From: Collinsella aerofaciens
Lineage (GTDB): Bacteria > Actinomycetota > Coriobacteriia > Coriobacteriales > Coriobacteriaceae
Direction: 5' to 3'
DNA length: 64,000 nt
NCBI RefSeq assembly: GCF_963360655.1
Contig: NZ_OY725712.1
Location: 434,001 to 498,000, forward strand
The notes below the pieces were generated by a model. It was given only the letters and a program-made list of their open reading frames with translations, searched no databases and was not told the origin of the DNA. The first letter of the stretch is position 1, and every line of letters begins with the position of its first letter. Positions 24,786 to 34,353 of the stretch are shown here, in pieces. Both the position numbers and the translations under genes were made by a program.

Positions 24786-24843
24786 ATGCTATGTTGTTGA
24801 TTCACGGTTCGTTTTGTTGGACCCGCGCGTTCAACTAGGAAGA

Positions 24844-24892
24844 TAATAACCTATGATTCGAGAACTGTGCAAGCACTTTTTTCAAAAAAGTT
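24844..24892 (-). promoter_or_regulatory. Promoter of tRNA-Leu with upstream A/T palindrome
   Basis: On the minus strand: AACTTTTTTGAAAAAAGT (24875-24892), then TTGCAC (24867-24872), a 17-base spacer and TTATTA (24844-24849). The tRNA begins about 60 bases after the -10. Confidence 0.8.
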
Positions 24893-24929
24893 TACGAATT
24901 TGTAAATGCGCTGGTAGATCTATATGTTC

Positions 24930-25054
24930 GGCCCCGAATCGGTGTTGCCTCCCGGCGCGTCCTCGGGCATGAGCGATATTTTGTTGCGCACTTCGTGCTG
25001 CAAAATATCGCTCCCCCTGCGGAATGCGCCGGGAGGCAACACCGATTCGGGGCC
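24930..25054. repeat. Nested 29-bp perfect inverted repeat
   Basis: Outer arms 24930-24958 and 25026-25054 are perfectly complementary. Inner arms 24971-24983 and 25001-25013 add a perfect 13-bp stem, extended by GCAC/GTGC at its tip. Confidence 0.8.
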
Positions 25055-25115
25055 TGCAAATACATACTTCAGGCACAGTTCTCAAACATGTTCTGGGGGC
25101 TGATGTAAATTTGGT

Positions 25116-25134
25116 GGCTCGGCAAAGCCGAGCC
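25116..25134. repeat. 8-bp perfect hairpin
   Basis: GGCTCGGC and GCCGAGCC around AAA. It is the second of four hairpins in this intergenic region. Confidence 0.65.
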
Positions 25135-25144
25135 CTTATATAAG

Positions 25145-25170
25145 GAGGCCGGAGCCAAAGCTCCGGCCTC
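25145..25170. repeat. 11-bp perfect hairpin
   Basis: GAGGCCGGAGC and GCTCCGGCCTC around CAAA. It is the third of four hairpins here. Confidence 0.7.
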
Positions 25171-25235
25171 ACTCAATTTCTCATCAGATTAAGTGAGCGA
25201 TTAAGGAATCGCACTCCACCTGCCGAGTTACCGCA

Positions 25236-25362
25236 GGGCCCGCCCTGGTGTTACTTTTCAGAACACTCCGCAGGACGCAAGAAACCCCCGCCGCACGAAG
25301 TGCGCAGCGGGGGTTACTTGCATGTCCGAGGACGTTCTGAAAAGTAACACCAGAGCGGGCCC
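25236..25362. repeat. Nested 29-bp inverted repeat 3' of oppF
   Basis: Outer arms 25236-25264 and 25334-25362 match at 28 of 29; the exception is a G-U wobble on the minus strand. An inner hairpin (25283-25315, AACCCCCGC with GCGGGGGTT) sits in the loop. It starts 15 bases after the oppF stop and probably ends the operon. Confidence 0.78.
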
Positions 25363-25376
25363 GGACAAACAACCGA

Positions 25377-26405
25377 CTACAGGTCGATGTGCGATTCCTT
25401 GATCGGGAACGGCTCCGCGAAGTGGCACGCGCAGCAGTGACCCGGTGCGACTTCCTTAAACTCGGGAAGCTTCTCAGAGCAAATACCCTGCGCGATCGGG
25501 CAGCGGGTGTGGAAACGGCAACCGGTCGGCGGATCCAACGGTGACGGCGGATCGCCGGCGAGGATGATGCGCTTGCGGGTCTTCTGGATATCAGGATCGG
25601 GCACCGGCACGGCAGACAGCAGCGACTGCGTGTACGGATGGTGAGGCTCGCTGTAGAGCGTCTTCCAGTCCGAAACCTCAACCATCTTACCCAGGTACAT
25701 AACGGCAACGCGATCGGAGATGTGCTGCACGACGGAGAGGTCGTGAGCAATGAAGAGATAAGCAGTACCGAACTTATCCTGAAGCTCCTTCAGCAGGTTC
25801 AAAACCTGGGCCTGAATGGAAACGTCAAGTGCAGAGACAGGCTCGTCGCAGATGATCAGCTTGGGCTTCAGAGCGAACGCGCGGGCAATGCCGACACGCT
25901 GACGCTGACCGCCGGAGAACTCATGAGGATAGCGGTTAATGTGCTCGGGGTTCAGACCGACGACGTCCAGCAGCTCGCGGACACGCTCAATGCGCTCTTC
26001 CTTGGTGCCCACGCCGTGAATGGTCATGGGCTCGGAGACAATCTCGCCGATGGTCATACGGGGATTCAGCGAAGCATAAGGATCCTGGAAGATAAACTGC
26101 ATCTCGCGACGCATGTCCTTGATCTCATGCTTGCTCATCTCGGCAACATCTTTACCCTGGAAGAACACCTTACCGGCGGTCGGCTTGGTCAGGCGCATGA
26201 TGGTGCGGCCCGTGGTGGACTTACCGCAACCAGACTCGCCGACCAGGCCAAAGGTCTCGCCCGGATAAATCTCGAACGAAATGTCATTCACAGCAGAGAC
26301 GACACGCTTAGAGAAGCGCTTGGCGAACATGCCGGACTCAGCGGGAAACTCCTTAGAGAGGTGCTCGACCTTCAGCAGCGGAGTACGCTCGTTGGTATCT
26401 GCCAT
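25377..26405 (-). CDS. oppF: Oligopeptide ABC transporter ATP-binding protein
   Basis: A 342-residue ATPase energising peptide import. It has Walker A GESGCGKST, signature FSGGQRQRVGIA, Walker B LIICDEPVSALD and the C-terminal Cys-rich motif CRFHTRCPIAQGIC that is typical of Opp/Dpp ATPases. It is the last gene of oppABCDF; its start shares a base with the oppD stop. A nested hairpin follows. Confidence 0.93.
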   Translation of the reverse strand: MADTNERTPLLKVEHLSKEFPAESGMFAKRFSKRVVSAVNDISFEIYPGETFGLVGESGCGKSTTGRTIMRLTKPTAGKVFFQGKDVAEMSKHEIKDMRREMQFIFQDPYASLNPRMTIGEIVSEPMTIHGVGTKEERIERVRELLDVVGLNPEHINRYPHEFSGGQRQRVGIARAFALKPKLIICDEPVSALDVSIQAQVLNLLKELQDKFGTAYLFIAHDLSVVQHISDRVAVMYLGKMVEVSDWKTLYSEPHHPYTQSLLSAVPVPDPDIQKTRKRIILAGDPPSPLDPPTGCRFHTRCPIAQGICSEKLPEFKEVAPGHCCACHFAEPFPIKESHIDL

Positions 26406-27496
26406 TACGCCTCGCCTCCCTTCTTGGAATCCTTGCGTGTACGGGACGTCTCAGGAGCGTTCTTGAGGAACTCGGGGTCACCGGAGTAGTGGCACGCAGA
26501 GTAGTGACCAGACTCGGTGACAACGCGCTCGGGGCGCTGCTTGCGGCACTTGTCCGTCGCATAGGGACAACGAGGAGAGAAGACGCAGCCCTCAGGCAGG
26601 TTCATGAGCGAAGGCGGGTTGCCGTGAATCGGCGTAAGCGGCTTCTTCTCTTCGATGGCCTGCTCCGGGATGGAGCGGATAAGGCCCCAGGTGTAGGGGT
26701 GGCGGCTCTCGTAGAAGATTTCCTCAGCAGTACCGAACTCAACGGGGCGGCCGGCGTACATAACCATGATCTTATCGGCCATATCGGCGACAACACCCAG
26801 GTCATGGGTAATCATGATGATGGCGTTGCCGTTCTTCTCCTGCATCTCCTGCATGAGCTCGATAATCTGAGCCTGGATGGTAACGTCCAGGGCAGTCGTG
26901 GGCTCGTCGGCAATCAGAATATCGGGATCGCAGGCAAGGGCCATGGCAATCATGACTCGCTGACGCATACCGCCAGAGAACTGGTGCGGATACTCATTGA
27001 CGCGCTTCTCGGGCTCGGGGATACCCACGAGGTCCAAAAGCTCGGTGGCACGCTTGAGCGCCTCCTGCTTGGAGTAGCCACGGTGCAGACGAAGACCCTC
27101 GCCCACCTGCCTGCCGATCTTATAGACCGGGTTCAAGGAGGTCATAGGATCCTGGAAGATCATCGCGATATCGTTGCCGCGAATGTGCTGCATCTCTTCC
27201 TCGGTCATTTCGAGGATGGAGCGGCCGCGATAGCGAACGTCACCGCCCTCGATCTTTCCCGGAGGCATCGAGATGAGGCCCATGATGGTCATGGCGGTCA
27301 CGGACTTACCGGAGCCGGACTCACCGACGACGCCAAGGGTCTCGCCGCGATCGAGCGTGTAGGACACACCGTCGACAGCGCGAACGACGCCATCCTCGGT
27401 ATGGAAATACATCTTAAGGTCATCGACCTCGAGCAGATGCTGGCCCTCGGGAACCGGCTGGTCCTTCAGGTCCACATAGTTCTTGTTCTTCTTCAT
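26405..27496 (-). CDS. oppD: Oligopeptide ABC transporter ATP-binding protein
   Basis: A 363-residue partner ATPase of OppF. It has Walker [10 protein letters not shown], signature [14 protein letters not shown], Walker [13 protein letters not shown] and the Cys motif [14 protein letters not shown] near the end. It begins 2 bases after oppC. Confidence 0.93.
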   Translation of the reverse strand: MKKNKNYVDLKDQPVPEGQHLLEVDDLKMYFHTEDGVVRAVDGVSYTLDRGETLGVVGESGSGKSVTAMTIMGLISMPPGKIEGGDVRYRGRSILEMTEEEMQHIRGNDIAMIFQDPMTSLNPVYKIGRQVGEGLRLHRGYSKQEALKRATELLDLVGIPEPEKRVNEYPHQFSGGMRQRVMIAMALACDPDILIADEPTTALDVTIQAQIIELMQEMQEKNGNAIIMITHDLGVVADMADKIMVMYAGRPVEFGTAEEIFYESRHPYTWGLIRSIPEQAIEEKKPLTPIHGNPPSLMNLPEGCVFSPRCPYATDKCRKQRPERVVTESGHYSACHYSGDPEFLKNAPETSRTRKDSKKGGEA

Positions 27497-27498
27497 CC

Positions 27499-28434
27499 TT
27501 ATGCGTCCTTCATCTTGACGTCGAGGGCGTCGCGCAGACCGTCACCCAGCAGGGTGAAGGCGAGCACCGTCGAGAGAATTGCCAGACCGGGCATGATCAT
27601 CATCCAGGGAGCGGTCAGAAGATACTGCTGACCGTCCTGAATCATGGAGCCCCACGAAGGCGTAGGCGGAATAACGCCCATGCCGAGGAAGGACAGAGCG
27701 GACTCGGTCAGAATGGCGCCACCAATGTTCATGGTTGCGTAGACCACGATAGAGGCGACGGAGTTCGGGAAGATGTGACGCACGACGATACGAGCATCGG
27801 ATGCACCCATCGCGCGCGCAGCGTCAACATAGTCGTTTTCCTTGACCGTCAAGATTGCAGAGCGGAAGACGCGCGCAATCGAAGGCCAGCCGAGAATACC
27901 GATGGCGATAAAGACGTTCTGAAGGCCACGGCCGATAACGGCGATCATGGCGACAACGAACAGCACGTACGGGAACGCCAGGAAAATGTCCGCACAGCGC
28001 ATGATGATCGTATCCCAGATGCCGCCGTAGAAACCCGCCAGAGCACCCATGACCAGACCGATCAGCGTGGAGATCGCGGTGGCCATAATGCCGACGGACA
28101 GCGAAACACGTGCACCGTAGATAACGCGGACGAGAATGTCACGACCTAGGGCGTCGGTGCCAAACGGGTGCTCGGCACACGGAGCCAGCAGCGACGTCTG
28201 AGCCATGGTGGTCGAGTCGGAAGCCGTCGGCGAACCGAGCCAGGGCTTAGCCCACAGATCTGCGGTCAGGGCAACCACAACGACGATGATGATCCAGCAA
28301 ACACCGATAACGGCGAGCTTGTTCTTACGAAGACGCTTAAAAGCGTCGCCCCACAGCGTGCGGGACTTGGCGGGAGCAGATGCGGCCTTGGTGGCGGTAG
28401 CCTGCTCCTGAGACTGAGAATCAGTTTCCTGCAT
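27499..28434 (-). CDS. oppC: Oligopeptide ABC transporter permease
   Basis: A 311-residue inner-membrane permease with about six helices, a cytoplasmic N-terminus and the coupling-loop motif EAA-like DAARAMGASDARIVVRHIFPN. The start HPFGTDALGRDILVRVIYG is typical of DppC/OppC. It lies between oppB and oppD. Confidence 0.92.
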   Translation of the reverse strand: MQETDSQSQEQATATKAASAPAKSRTLWGDAFKRLRKNKLAVIGVCWIIIVVVVALTADLWAKPWLGSPTASDSTTMAQTSLLAPCAEHPFGTDALGRDILVRVIYGARVSLSVGIMATAISTLIGLVMGALAGFYGGIWDTIIMRCADIFLAFPYVLFVVAMIAVIGRGLQNVFIAIGILGWPSIARVFRSAILTVKENDYVDAARAMGASDARIVVRHIFPNSVASIVVYATMNIGGAILTESALSFLGMGVIPPTPSWGSMIQDGQQYLLTAPWMMIMPGLAILSTVLAFTLLGDGLRDALDVKMKDA

Positions 28435-28448
28435 GAGACGTACCTCCC

Positions 28449-29486
28449 TTAGGCCTTATCCGACGGACCGCCAAGGCGGATGCGCGGGTCGAGGAATGCA
28501 TAGCTAATGTCGACGAGCAGGTTGATCACCATAACGACGACGACGATGAGCGTAACGCCGCCCATAACGATGGGCCAGTCACGCATGCTAATGGCGCGAT
28601 AGACCTCATAGCCGATACCGGGCCAGTTAAAGACCGTCTCGGTCAGGATGGCGCCCGAAAGCATGCCACCAAAGTCGACACCAATATAGGTAACGACGGG
28701 GATGAGTGCATTCTTAAGCGCATGCTTGACGATGATCGCGCGATTGGAGAGACCCTTCGCCTTTGCCGTACGGATGTAATCCTGGTTCATGACGTCAAGC
28801 AGCTGCGAGCGCATAATGCGGGCGGCATAAGCGGTCGAAACCGAAGCCAGCGTAATGGTCGGAAGCACATAGTGCATCCAATCCTGATACTGAGAGCTGG
28901 AACCGCCGGCACCCGAAATCGGCATGGAGAATGCACCGCCCGTGGCGTCCTTGAGAATGACGCCAAAGAACAGCTGCAGCAACATACCGAGCCAGAAAGC
29001 CGGGACGGCAACGAGAATCGACGTGGTGAGCGTTACCAAAATATCCCAGAAGGAATAACGCTTAACCGCCGAAATGATACCCGCACCGATACCCATGATT
29101 GCCTCGAGCACGATGGCGCACGCGGCAAGTTTGACCGTATACGGATACTTCTGGGCAAAGATTTCCGTAACCGGCAGCTTGCGCTGATACGAATTGCCCA
29201 GATCGCCATGAAGCAGGCCGTTCATGTAATACAAGTAACGGTCCACGAGCGACGTTTGAACGGGGTCGCCGTTCTCGTCAAGGATCGCGTTGCCGTCCTC
29301 GTCCGACTGGACCAGGTGATAGCGGACGCGAAGCTGAAGCTCCACCTCGGGGGACAGAGCCTTGTCTCCACCGATCAGCTTGATCGGATCTCCCGGCACG
29401 ATATTCTGGAGGGCGAACAGAATCAGCGTAACGCCCAAAAACACCGGGATGAACTGAAGCACACGTTTAACGATGTACTTACCCAT
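28449..29486 (-). CDS. oppB: Oligopeptide ABC transporter permease
   Basis: A 345-residue permease with an N-terminal helix (IVKRVLQFIPVFLGVTLILF) and the coupling motif RTAKAKGLSNRAIIVKHALKN. A hairpin and about 155 bases separate it from oppA, which would allow more binding protein than permease to be made. Confidence 0.92.
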   Translation of the reverse strand: MGKYIVKRVLQFIPVFLGVTLILFALQNIVPGDPIKLIGGDKALSPEVELQLRVRYHLVQSDEDGNAILDENGDPVQTSLVDRYLYYMNGLLHGDLGNSYQRKLPVTEIFAQKYPYTVKLAACAIVLEAIMGIGAGIISAVKRYSFWDILVTLTTSILVAVPAFWLGMLLQLFFGVILKDATGGAFSMPISGAGGSSSQYQDWMHYVLPTITLASVSTAYAARIMRSQLLDVMNQDYIRTAKAKGLSNRAIIVKHALKNALIPVVTYIGVDFGGMLSGAILTETVFNWPGIGYEVYRAISMRDWPIVMGGVTLIVVVVMVINLLVDISYAFLDPRIRLGGPSDKA

Positions 29487-29517
29487 ACCACTCCCCTATC
29501 TAGGGATTAACCTAAAT

Positions 29518-29545
29518 GGGATGCCGATCGCCAGACCGGCATCCC
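29518..29545 (-). terminator. Hairpin between oppA and oppB
   Basis: GGGATGCCG (29518-29526) pairs perfectly with CGGCATCCC (29537-29545). The minus-strand tail is only ATTT, so a leaky terminator or RNA-stabilising stem is likely. Confidence 0.6.
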
Positions 29546-29642
29546 AAAATTACCATCAGCCAGTTTACCCCAGGTTAGGGAGAACTGTATGTTTCCCATG
29601 AGGTCTACGTAAATACTTGACCCTCACGGAAGCTGCAAACTC

Positions 29643-31319
29643 TTAGGCGAGCTCAGCGGTACCCAGCTCGGCATGCTTCTGCGGATCGACATAGAGGTGC
29701 TTGATGCGATCGGAGCCGACGATGGTGTGCGTGTAGAACATAATCGGGATGACCGGGCAGTCGGCAGCGACCATTGCGTCGGCCTCCTGCATCTTAGCGA
29801 CGCGCTCCTCGTCGTCAACAATAGTACGAGCCTCGTCGACCTTGGCGTCGAACTCGGGGTTGTTGTAACCGGAGCGGTTATCGCCACCGAGGGAGTCGGA
29901 GTGGAACAGCGGATACAGGAAGTTGTCCATGATCGGGTAGTCGGCAATCCAACCCAGACGACCGAACTGATAGTTAAAGTTCTGATACTGCTCGAGCAGG
30001 GCAGACCACTCAGGGGTATCGGAGACAGCGGTAACGCCAACCTTGGCGAGGTCGCCGATGATGGACTCCATGATCTCCTTGTGACCGCCGTCCTGGTTGT
30101 AGGAAAGGGTCACGCTAATGCCACGATCCCCGTTAGCGCCAGCGGGAGCAACCTTGTCGAGGTACTCGTTAGCCTTGTCGACATCGTAGGCGCAGAACTC
30201 CCATGCGCCCTCCTTGTAGCCATCGATGCCCGGAGGAACAATGCCGTCGGCAGGGGTACGGGTACCCTTATAGATGGTCTTGCAGATGGCCTCACGGTTG
30301 ATGGCCAGGGAGATGCCCCTGCGCAGGTCGGCGTTGTTGAACGGCTCGGCCGTGGTGTTGCAGGTCAGATAGTACGTGGAAGGCTCGGCGCCGAGCAGCA
30401 TGCGCTCGCCGTCACCCATGGTGTAGCCGTCCTTGGACACGCCGCGATCCTTCTTGGCGGCATCGATCTGAGCGACGGGAACGTCGCAGACATCGAGGTT
30501 ACCGGCCTGGAACTCCTTGTAAGCAGTCTCCATGTCCTTGATGACCTGGAAGTGGATGCCATCGATCTTGGCCTTGTCGCCATAGTAATCGTCGAACTTC
30601 TTGAGGTTGATCTCCTGGCCATCCTCCCACTTGCCGTCCATCATGAACGGGCCGTTACCGACCGGTGCAAGATAGAAGCTCTTGGCATCGGACTCGGCGC
30701 ACTCGGGAACCGGGGCCAGAGCCGGGTGAGAGGCGACGAAGGGGAAGTCGGCGTAAGCGGAAGACAGCTTGACGACGAGGGTCTCATCGTCGGGGCAGGT
30801 AACACCGCTGAGCTCGGTAGCGTTACCGGCAAGCAGATCGTCATAGCCCTCGACCATGGAAAGGTGATAGGAGACCTCGGAAGGGCCATACTCGGTAGCG
30901 ATGGCCGACTTGGTGTTGACCAGACGCTCCCAACCGAGCTTGAAGGACTTGGAGGTAACGTCGTCACCGTTGTGGAACTTGGCCTTCTTGATCTTGAAGG
31001 TAAACTCGGTGGCGTCGTCGTTGGCCTCAAAGGACTCGCAAGCCAGCGGAACGATCTCGCCCTTCTCGGCGTCATAAGAGGTCAGAGCGTCAAAGAGCTG
31101 GTACTCGACCTGAGTGCCCTGGTCCTCCTGGACATTGTAGGGGTCGATGCAGACCGGGTTGTTGATGTAGAAGTTCAGCGTCGAACCGGACTCAGAACCG
31201 GAAGCGTCGCCACCCTTCTTGCCGCATGCGGCAAGAAAAGCCATGGAGCTCGCAGCAAGGGTGCCGCCAACAAAGGCGCGACGACCCATAACGGGCTGGT
31301 GGAACATAGAATCAGCCAT
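29643..31319 (-). CDS. oppA: Oligopeptide-binding lipoprotein
   Basis: A 558-residue solute-binding protein (SBP_bac_5). The N-terminus has a twin-arginine motif, GRRAFVGG, a hydrophobic stretch and the lipobox LAAC, so it is likely Tat-exported and lipid-anchored outside the membrane. ATG at 31319 follows AAGGAGG. It is the first gene of the opp operon. Peptide specificity cannot be told. Confidence 0.92.
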   Translation of the reverse strand: MADSMFHQPVMGRRAFVGGTLAASSMAFLAACGKKGGDASGSESGSTLNFYINNPVCIDPYNVQEDQGTQVEYQLFDALTSYDAEKGEIVPLACESFEANDDATEFTFKIKKAKFHNGDDVTSKSFKLGWERLVNTKSAIATEYGPSEVSYHLSMVEGYDDLLAGNATELSGVTCPDDETLVVKLSSAYADFPFVASHPALAPVPECAESDAKSFYLAPVGNGPFMMDGKWEDGQEINLKKFDDYYGDKAKIDGIHFQVIKDMETAYKEFQAGNLDVCDVPVAQIDAAKKDRGVSKDGYTMGDGERMLLGAEPSTYYLTCNTTAEPFNNADLRRGISLAINREAICKTIYKGTRTPADGIVPPGIDGYKEGAWEFCAYDVDKANEYLDKVAPAGANGDRGISVTLSYNQDGGHKEIMESIIGDLAKVGVTAVSDTPEWSALLEQYQNFNYQFGRLGWIADYPIMDNFLYPLFHSDSLGGDNRSGYNNPEFDAKVDEARTIVDDEERVAKMQEADAMVAADCPVIPIMFYTHTIVGSDRIKHLYVDPQKHAELGTAELA

Positions 31320-31560
31320 GCCATCCTCCTTATGAGATAGGACAAAGAAATGTTCAGTCGGACACATGTCGAAACAATCCGATCCGAACCATCAAAACGC
31401 CGCCCGCTGCTATGGCTGGTTATGCACAACGGACCAACGTTTTGCAATACAGTAGCGCATTTTATACACGATTTGGGGCTAATTCCGGTTAACGGTCGAG
31501 AATTTCTTTAGTTGGGCGAAGTATGTGAGGATATTTTGACTCTGTTACAAATATGTAAAC

Positions 31561-31592
31561 AAAAAGGGTCCCGCACTTGCGGAACCCTTTTC
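31561..31592. terminator. Terminator of secG
   Basis: An interrupted stem with AAAAAGGG and CCCTTTT ends is U-rich in both directions. It lies 22 bases past the secG stop. Confidence 0.75.
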
Positions 31593-31613
31593 AAGTATTT
31601 ATACGGCTCGTGC

Positions 31614-31868
31614 TTAGTAGCCGACGATACCCTGCGGGAAGAAGAACATGCACAGGACGACACACACGGCAAAAACGACGGCCATAATTACCGTCAGGCG
31701 ATCGAGGTTCTGCTCCATGACGCCCGTGGCAGAGCTGGAGTTATACAGCGAGCTGGCGATCATATCCGAAACGCCGGTGCCCTTACCGGAATGCATCAGG
31801 ACGAGAATCGTCAGCGCCACGGCAGAGACAGCCCAAACGACAAACAGAAGAATCTGGAACGGACCCAT
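31614..31868 (-). CDS. secG: Protein-export membrane protein SecG
   Basis: An 84-residue subunit of the SecYEG translocon. Two helices (about residues 3-25 and 57-77) flank the loop MHSGKGTGVSDM, which is the SecG hallmark. It is last in the conserved actinobacterial order gap-pgk-tpiA-secG; here gpmI is inserted before it and a terminator separates them. Confidence 0.93.
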   Translation of the reverse strand: MGPFQILLFVVWAVSAVALTILVLMHSGKGTGVSDMIASSLYNSSSATGVMEQNLDRLTVIMAVVFAVCVVLCMFFFPQGIVGY

Positions 31869-31965
31869 AGATAAGCTCCTTAATAGAACAATTCAAACTC
31901 CTGTACTGTACCACAACCCCCAGCACTCCCCCATCAGCCATTTGGTGACGAGGTAGAAATAGCGC

Positions 31966-31999
31966 AAAAAAGAGGGTTGTCCGGTTGTGGACAACCCCC
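31966..31999 (-). terminator. Terminator of gpmI
   Basis: GGGTTGTCC and GGACAACCC around a 6-base loop, followed by six U on the minus strand. Confidence 0.85.
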
Positions 32000-32026
32000 T
32001 TACTAGAAAACGGTATTTGTTTTCTA

Positions 32027-33580
32027 TTAGGCCTCGGTGGCGAGTACGCGACCCGTCATCTCGGCGGAAGGCTCAATACCAGCCATGGTGAGCATGGTCG
32101 GAGCGATATCGGAAAGACGGCCGTCCTCGATACCGGTGAGCTGTGCCTTCTCATCAACGATGATGAACGGCACGCGGTTGGTGGTGTGAGCCGTGAACGG
32201 ATGCTTGGAACCGTCGGAAGCAACGTCAAACATGTGATCGGCGTTGCCGTGATCGGCGGTAATCAGCGCAAAGCCGCCCTTAGCGAGAATCGCTGGGACA
32301 ACCTTGGACAGGGCATCGTCAACAGCCTCGACGGCCTTAACGGCAGCGTCGAAGACACCGGTGTGACCAACCATGTCGCAGTTTGCGAAGTTCACGATGT
32401 AGAAATCAGCGCGATCCTCGTTGATGGCGGCGACAAGCTTCTCGGTAACCTCGGGAGCGCTCATCTCAGGTTGCAGGTCGTAGGTAGCGACCTTGGGAGA
32501 AGCGACGAGCACGCGCTCCTCGCCCTCCTTGGGCTCCTCGATGCCGCCGTTGAGGAAGAACGTCACGTGGGCGTACTTCTCGGTCTCGGCGGTGTGCAGC
32601 TGCTTCAGGCCATTGGCGGCGATAACGTCGGCCAGAACGTTCTCGGGGAACGTCTTGGGGAAGGCGACCTCGACGTCAAACGTCGGGTCGTACTCGGTCA
32701 TCGTCACAAAGTGCGAAAGCTTGATCTGCTCGCGCTCAAAGCCGTCGAACTCCTTGTCCGTGAACACGCGAGTCATCTGACGAGCGCGGTCGGGACGGAA
32801 GTTGAAGAAGATGGCCGCGTCGCCCTCGTGGATGCCCTCGTTGTGGGCAGCGAAGGGCTCGACGAACTCGTCGCCGCGCGGATCCTTCTCGTAGTAGGCC
32901 TTGATACCGGCAACAGGGTCGGTATCGGCATCGGATGCGTTGACCATGACGTCGTAGGCGCGCTGGATGCGCTCCCAACGGTTGTCGCGGTCCATGGCCC
33001 AATAACGGCCCGAGACGGTGGCAACGCGAGCGTCGCAACCGGTCTCCTCGGAGATCTTAGCCAGGAAGGCGCAGAACTCACTCATGTAACCGGCACCGGA
33101 CTGCGGGTCAACGTCGCGACCATCCATGAAGGCGTGGACGCGAACGGTCTTGACACCGTGCTCGGCAGCCATCTTGACCAGAGCCTCGACGTGGCTCATA
33201 TGAGAATGAACACCGCCAGGGCTCATAAGGCCCATGAGGTGGAGAGTCTTGCCGTCAGCCTTGACGTCGTCCATAGCCTTGACGAAGACCTCGTTCTTGG
33301 CGATGGAGCCGTCCTTGATGGCATTGTTGATGCGCGAAAGCTCCTGGAACACGATGCGACCGGCACCGATGTTGAGGTGACCCACCTCGGAGTTGCCCAT
33401 CTGGCCATCGGGAAGACCCACGTCCTCGCCCGAAGCGCCGAGCGTGGTGTGGGGGTACTTCTCGTACAGGCTATCGAGGAAGGGCGTCTTGGCAGCGGCG
33501 ACGGCGTTCTCGCCATCGGCCGGAGCCAGGCCGCAACCATCCATGATGATCAGGAGTGCAGGAAGATGACGCTGTGCCAT
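32027..33580 (-). CDS. gpmI: 2,3-bisphosphoglycerate-independent phosphoglycerate mutase
   Basis: A 517-residue Mn-dependent glycolytic enzyme interconverting 3- and 2-phosphoglycerate. It belongs to the alkaline phosphatase superfamily: metal site IIMDGCGLAP at the start, nucleophile Ser in QMGNSEVGHLNIGAG, and TADHGNADHM near the C-terminus. It begins 5 bases after tpiA and is probably cotranscribed with tpiA and pgk. Confidence 0.95.
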   Translation of the reverse strand: MAQRHLPALLIIMDGCGLAPADGENAVAAAKTPFLDSLYEKYPHTTLGASGEDVGLPDGQMGNSEVGHLNIGAGRIVFQELSRINNAIKDGSIAKNEVFVKAMDDVKADGKTLHLMGLMSPGGVHSHMSHVEALVKMAAEHGVKTVRVHAFMDGRDVDPQSGAGYMSEFCAFLAKISEETGCDARVATVSGRYWAMDRDNRWERIQRAYDVMVNASDADTDPVAGIKAYYEKDPRGDEFVEPFAAHNEGIHEGDAAIFFNFRPDRARQMTRVFTDKEFDGFEREQIKLSHFVTMTEYDPTFDVEVAFPKTFPENVLADVIAANGLKQLHTAETEKYAHVTFFLNGGIEEPKEGEERVLVASPKVATYDLQPEMSAPEVTEKLVAAINEDRADFYIVNFANCDMVGHTGVFDAAVKAVEAVDDALSKVVPAILAKGGFALITADHGNADHMFDVASDGSKHPFTAHTTNRVPFIIVDEKAQLTGIEDGRLSDIAPTMLTMAGIEPSAEMTGRVLATEA

Positions 33581-33585
33581 ATGTC

Positions 33586-34353
33586 CTACTCGCCTGCCTT
33601 GACGACCATAGAGGCGAAGTCGGCAGCCTTGAGCGAAGCGCCGCCCACGAGGGCGCCGTCAACGTCGGGCTTGGCGACGAGCTCGGCAATGTTGCCGGGC
33701 TTAGCGGAGCCACCGTACAGGACACGGATGCCGTCGGCGAGCTCCTCACCGAACATCTCCTTGAGGGTCTCACGGATAGCGCCGCAGACCTCCTGAGCGT
33801 CCTCGGCGGTAGCGGTCTTGCCGGTGCCGATGGCCCAGATGGGCTCGTAGGCGACGACGACCTGCTTGGGGCAAGTGATCTCGAGACCCTCGAGACCAGC
33901 CTTGACCTGGTTCACGACGTGCTCGACATAGGTGCCGGCCTCGCGGACCTCAAGGGACTCGCCGCAGCAGAAGACAGGAACAAGACCGGCGGCAACGAGG
34001 GCCTTGGCCTTCTTGTTCTGATCCTCGTCGGTCTCGTGGAAGTAATCACGACGCTCGGAGTGACCGATGATGCAGTAGGTGCAGCCAGCGGACTTGAGCA
34101 TGTCGCAAGAAGACTCACCGGTGAAGGCACCCTTGGCCTCCCAGTACACGTTCTGTGCACCGAGGGCGATGGGGGCAGCCTGAATACGGTCATGAACCGT
34201 GGTGATGTCGATGGTCGGAGGGCAGACGAGCACCTCGACGCCAGCCGGAACCTCGGGCAGAGCCTGAGCCAGCTCGTCGGCGAGCTTGGCGGCCTCGGCG
34301 ACGTCGTTGTTCATCTTCCAGTTACCAGCGATAAGAAGGGTGCGATTAGGCAT
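33586..34353 (-). CDS. tpiA: Triosephosphate isomerase
   Basis: A 255-residue glycolytic enzyme. Catalytic Lys in GNWKMNND, His in IIGHSERR and Glu in VVAYEPIWAIGTG are all present. ATG at 34353 overlaps the pgk stop by 8 bases, which suggests translational coupling. Confidence 0.96.
   Translation of the reverse strand: MPNRTLLIAGNWKMNNDVAEAAKLADELAQALPEVPAGVEVLVCPPTIDITTVHDRIQAAPIALGAQNVYWEAKGAFTGESSCDMLKSAGCTYCIIGHSERRDYFHETDEDQNKKAKALVAAGLVPVFCCGESLEVREAGTYVEHVVNQVKAGLEGLEITCPKQVVVAYEPIWAIGTGKTATAEDAQEVCGAIRETLKEMFGEELADGIRVLYGGSAKPGNIAELVAKPDVDGALVGGASLKAADFASMVVKAGE

Larger units (their letters stand above)
24786..25376. other. Hairpin-rich intergenic region between opp operon and tRNA-Leu
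   Basis: No protein gene is supported in these 590 bases. It holds the tRNA-Leu promoter and then four successive perfect or near-perfect hairpins: 24930-25054, 25116-25134, 25145-25170 and 25236-25362. The last is just 3' of oppF. Confidence 0.7.

Noticed and set aside
31985-33796. A 603-codon plus-strand open frame
   Set aside because: Antisense of gpmI and tpiA, which are unmistakable.
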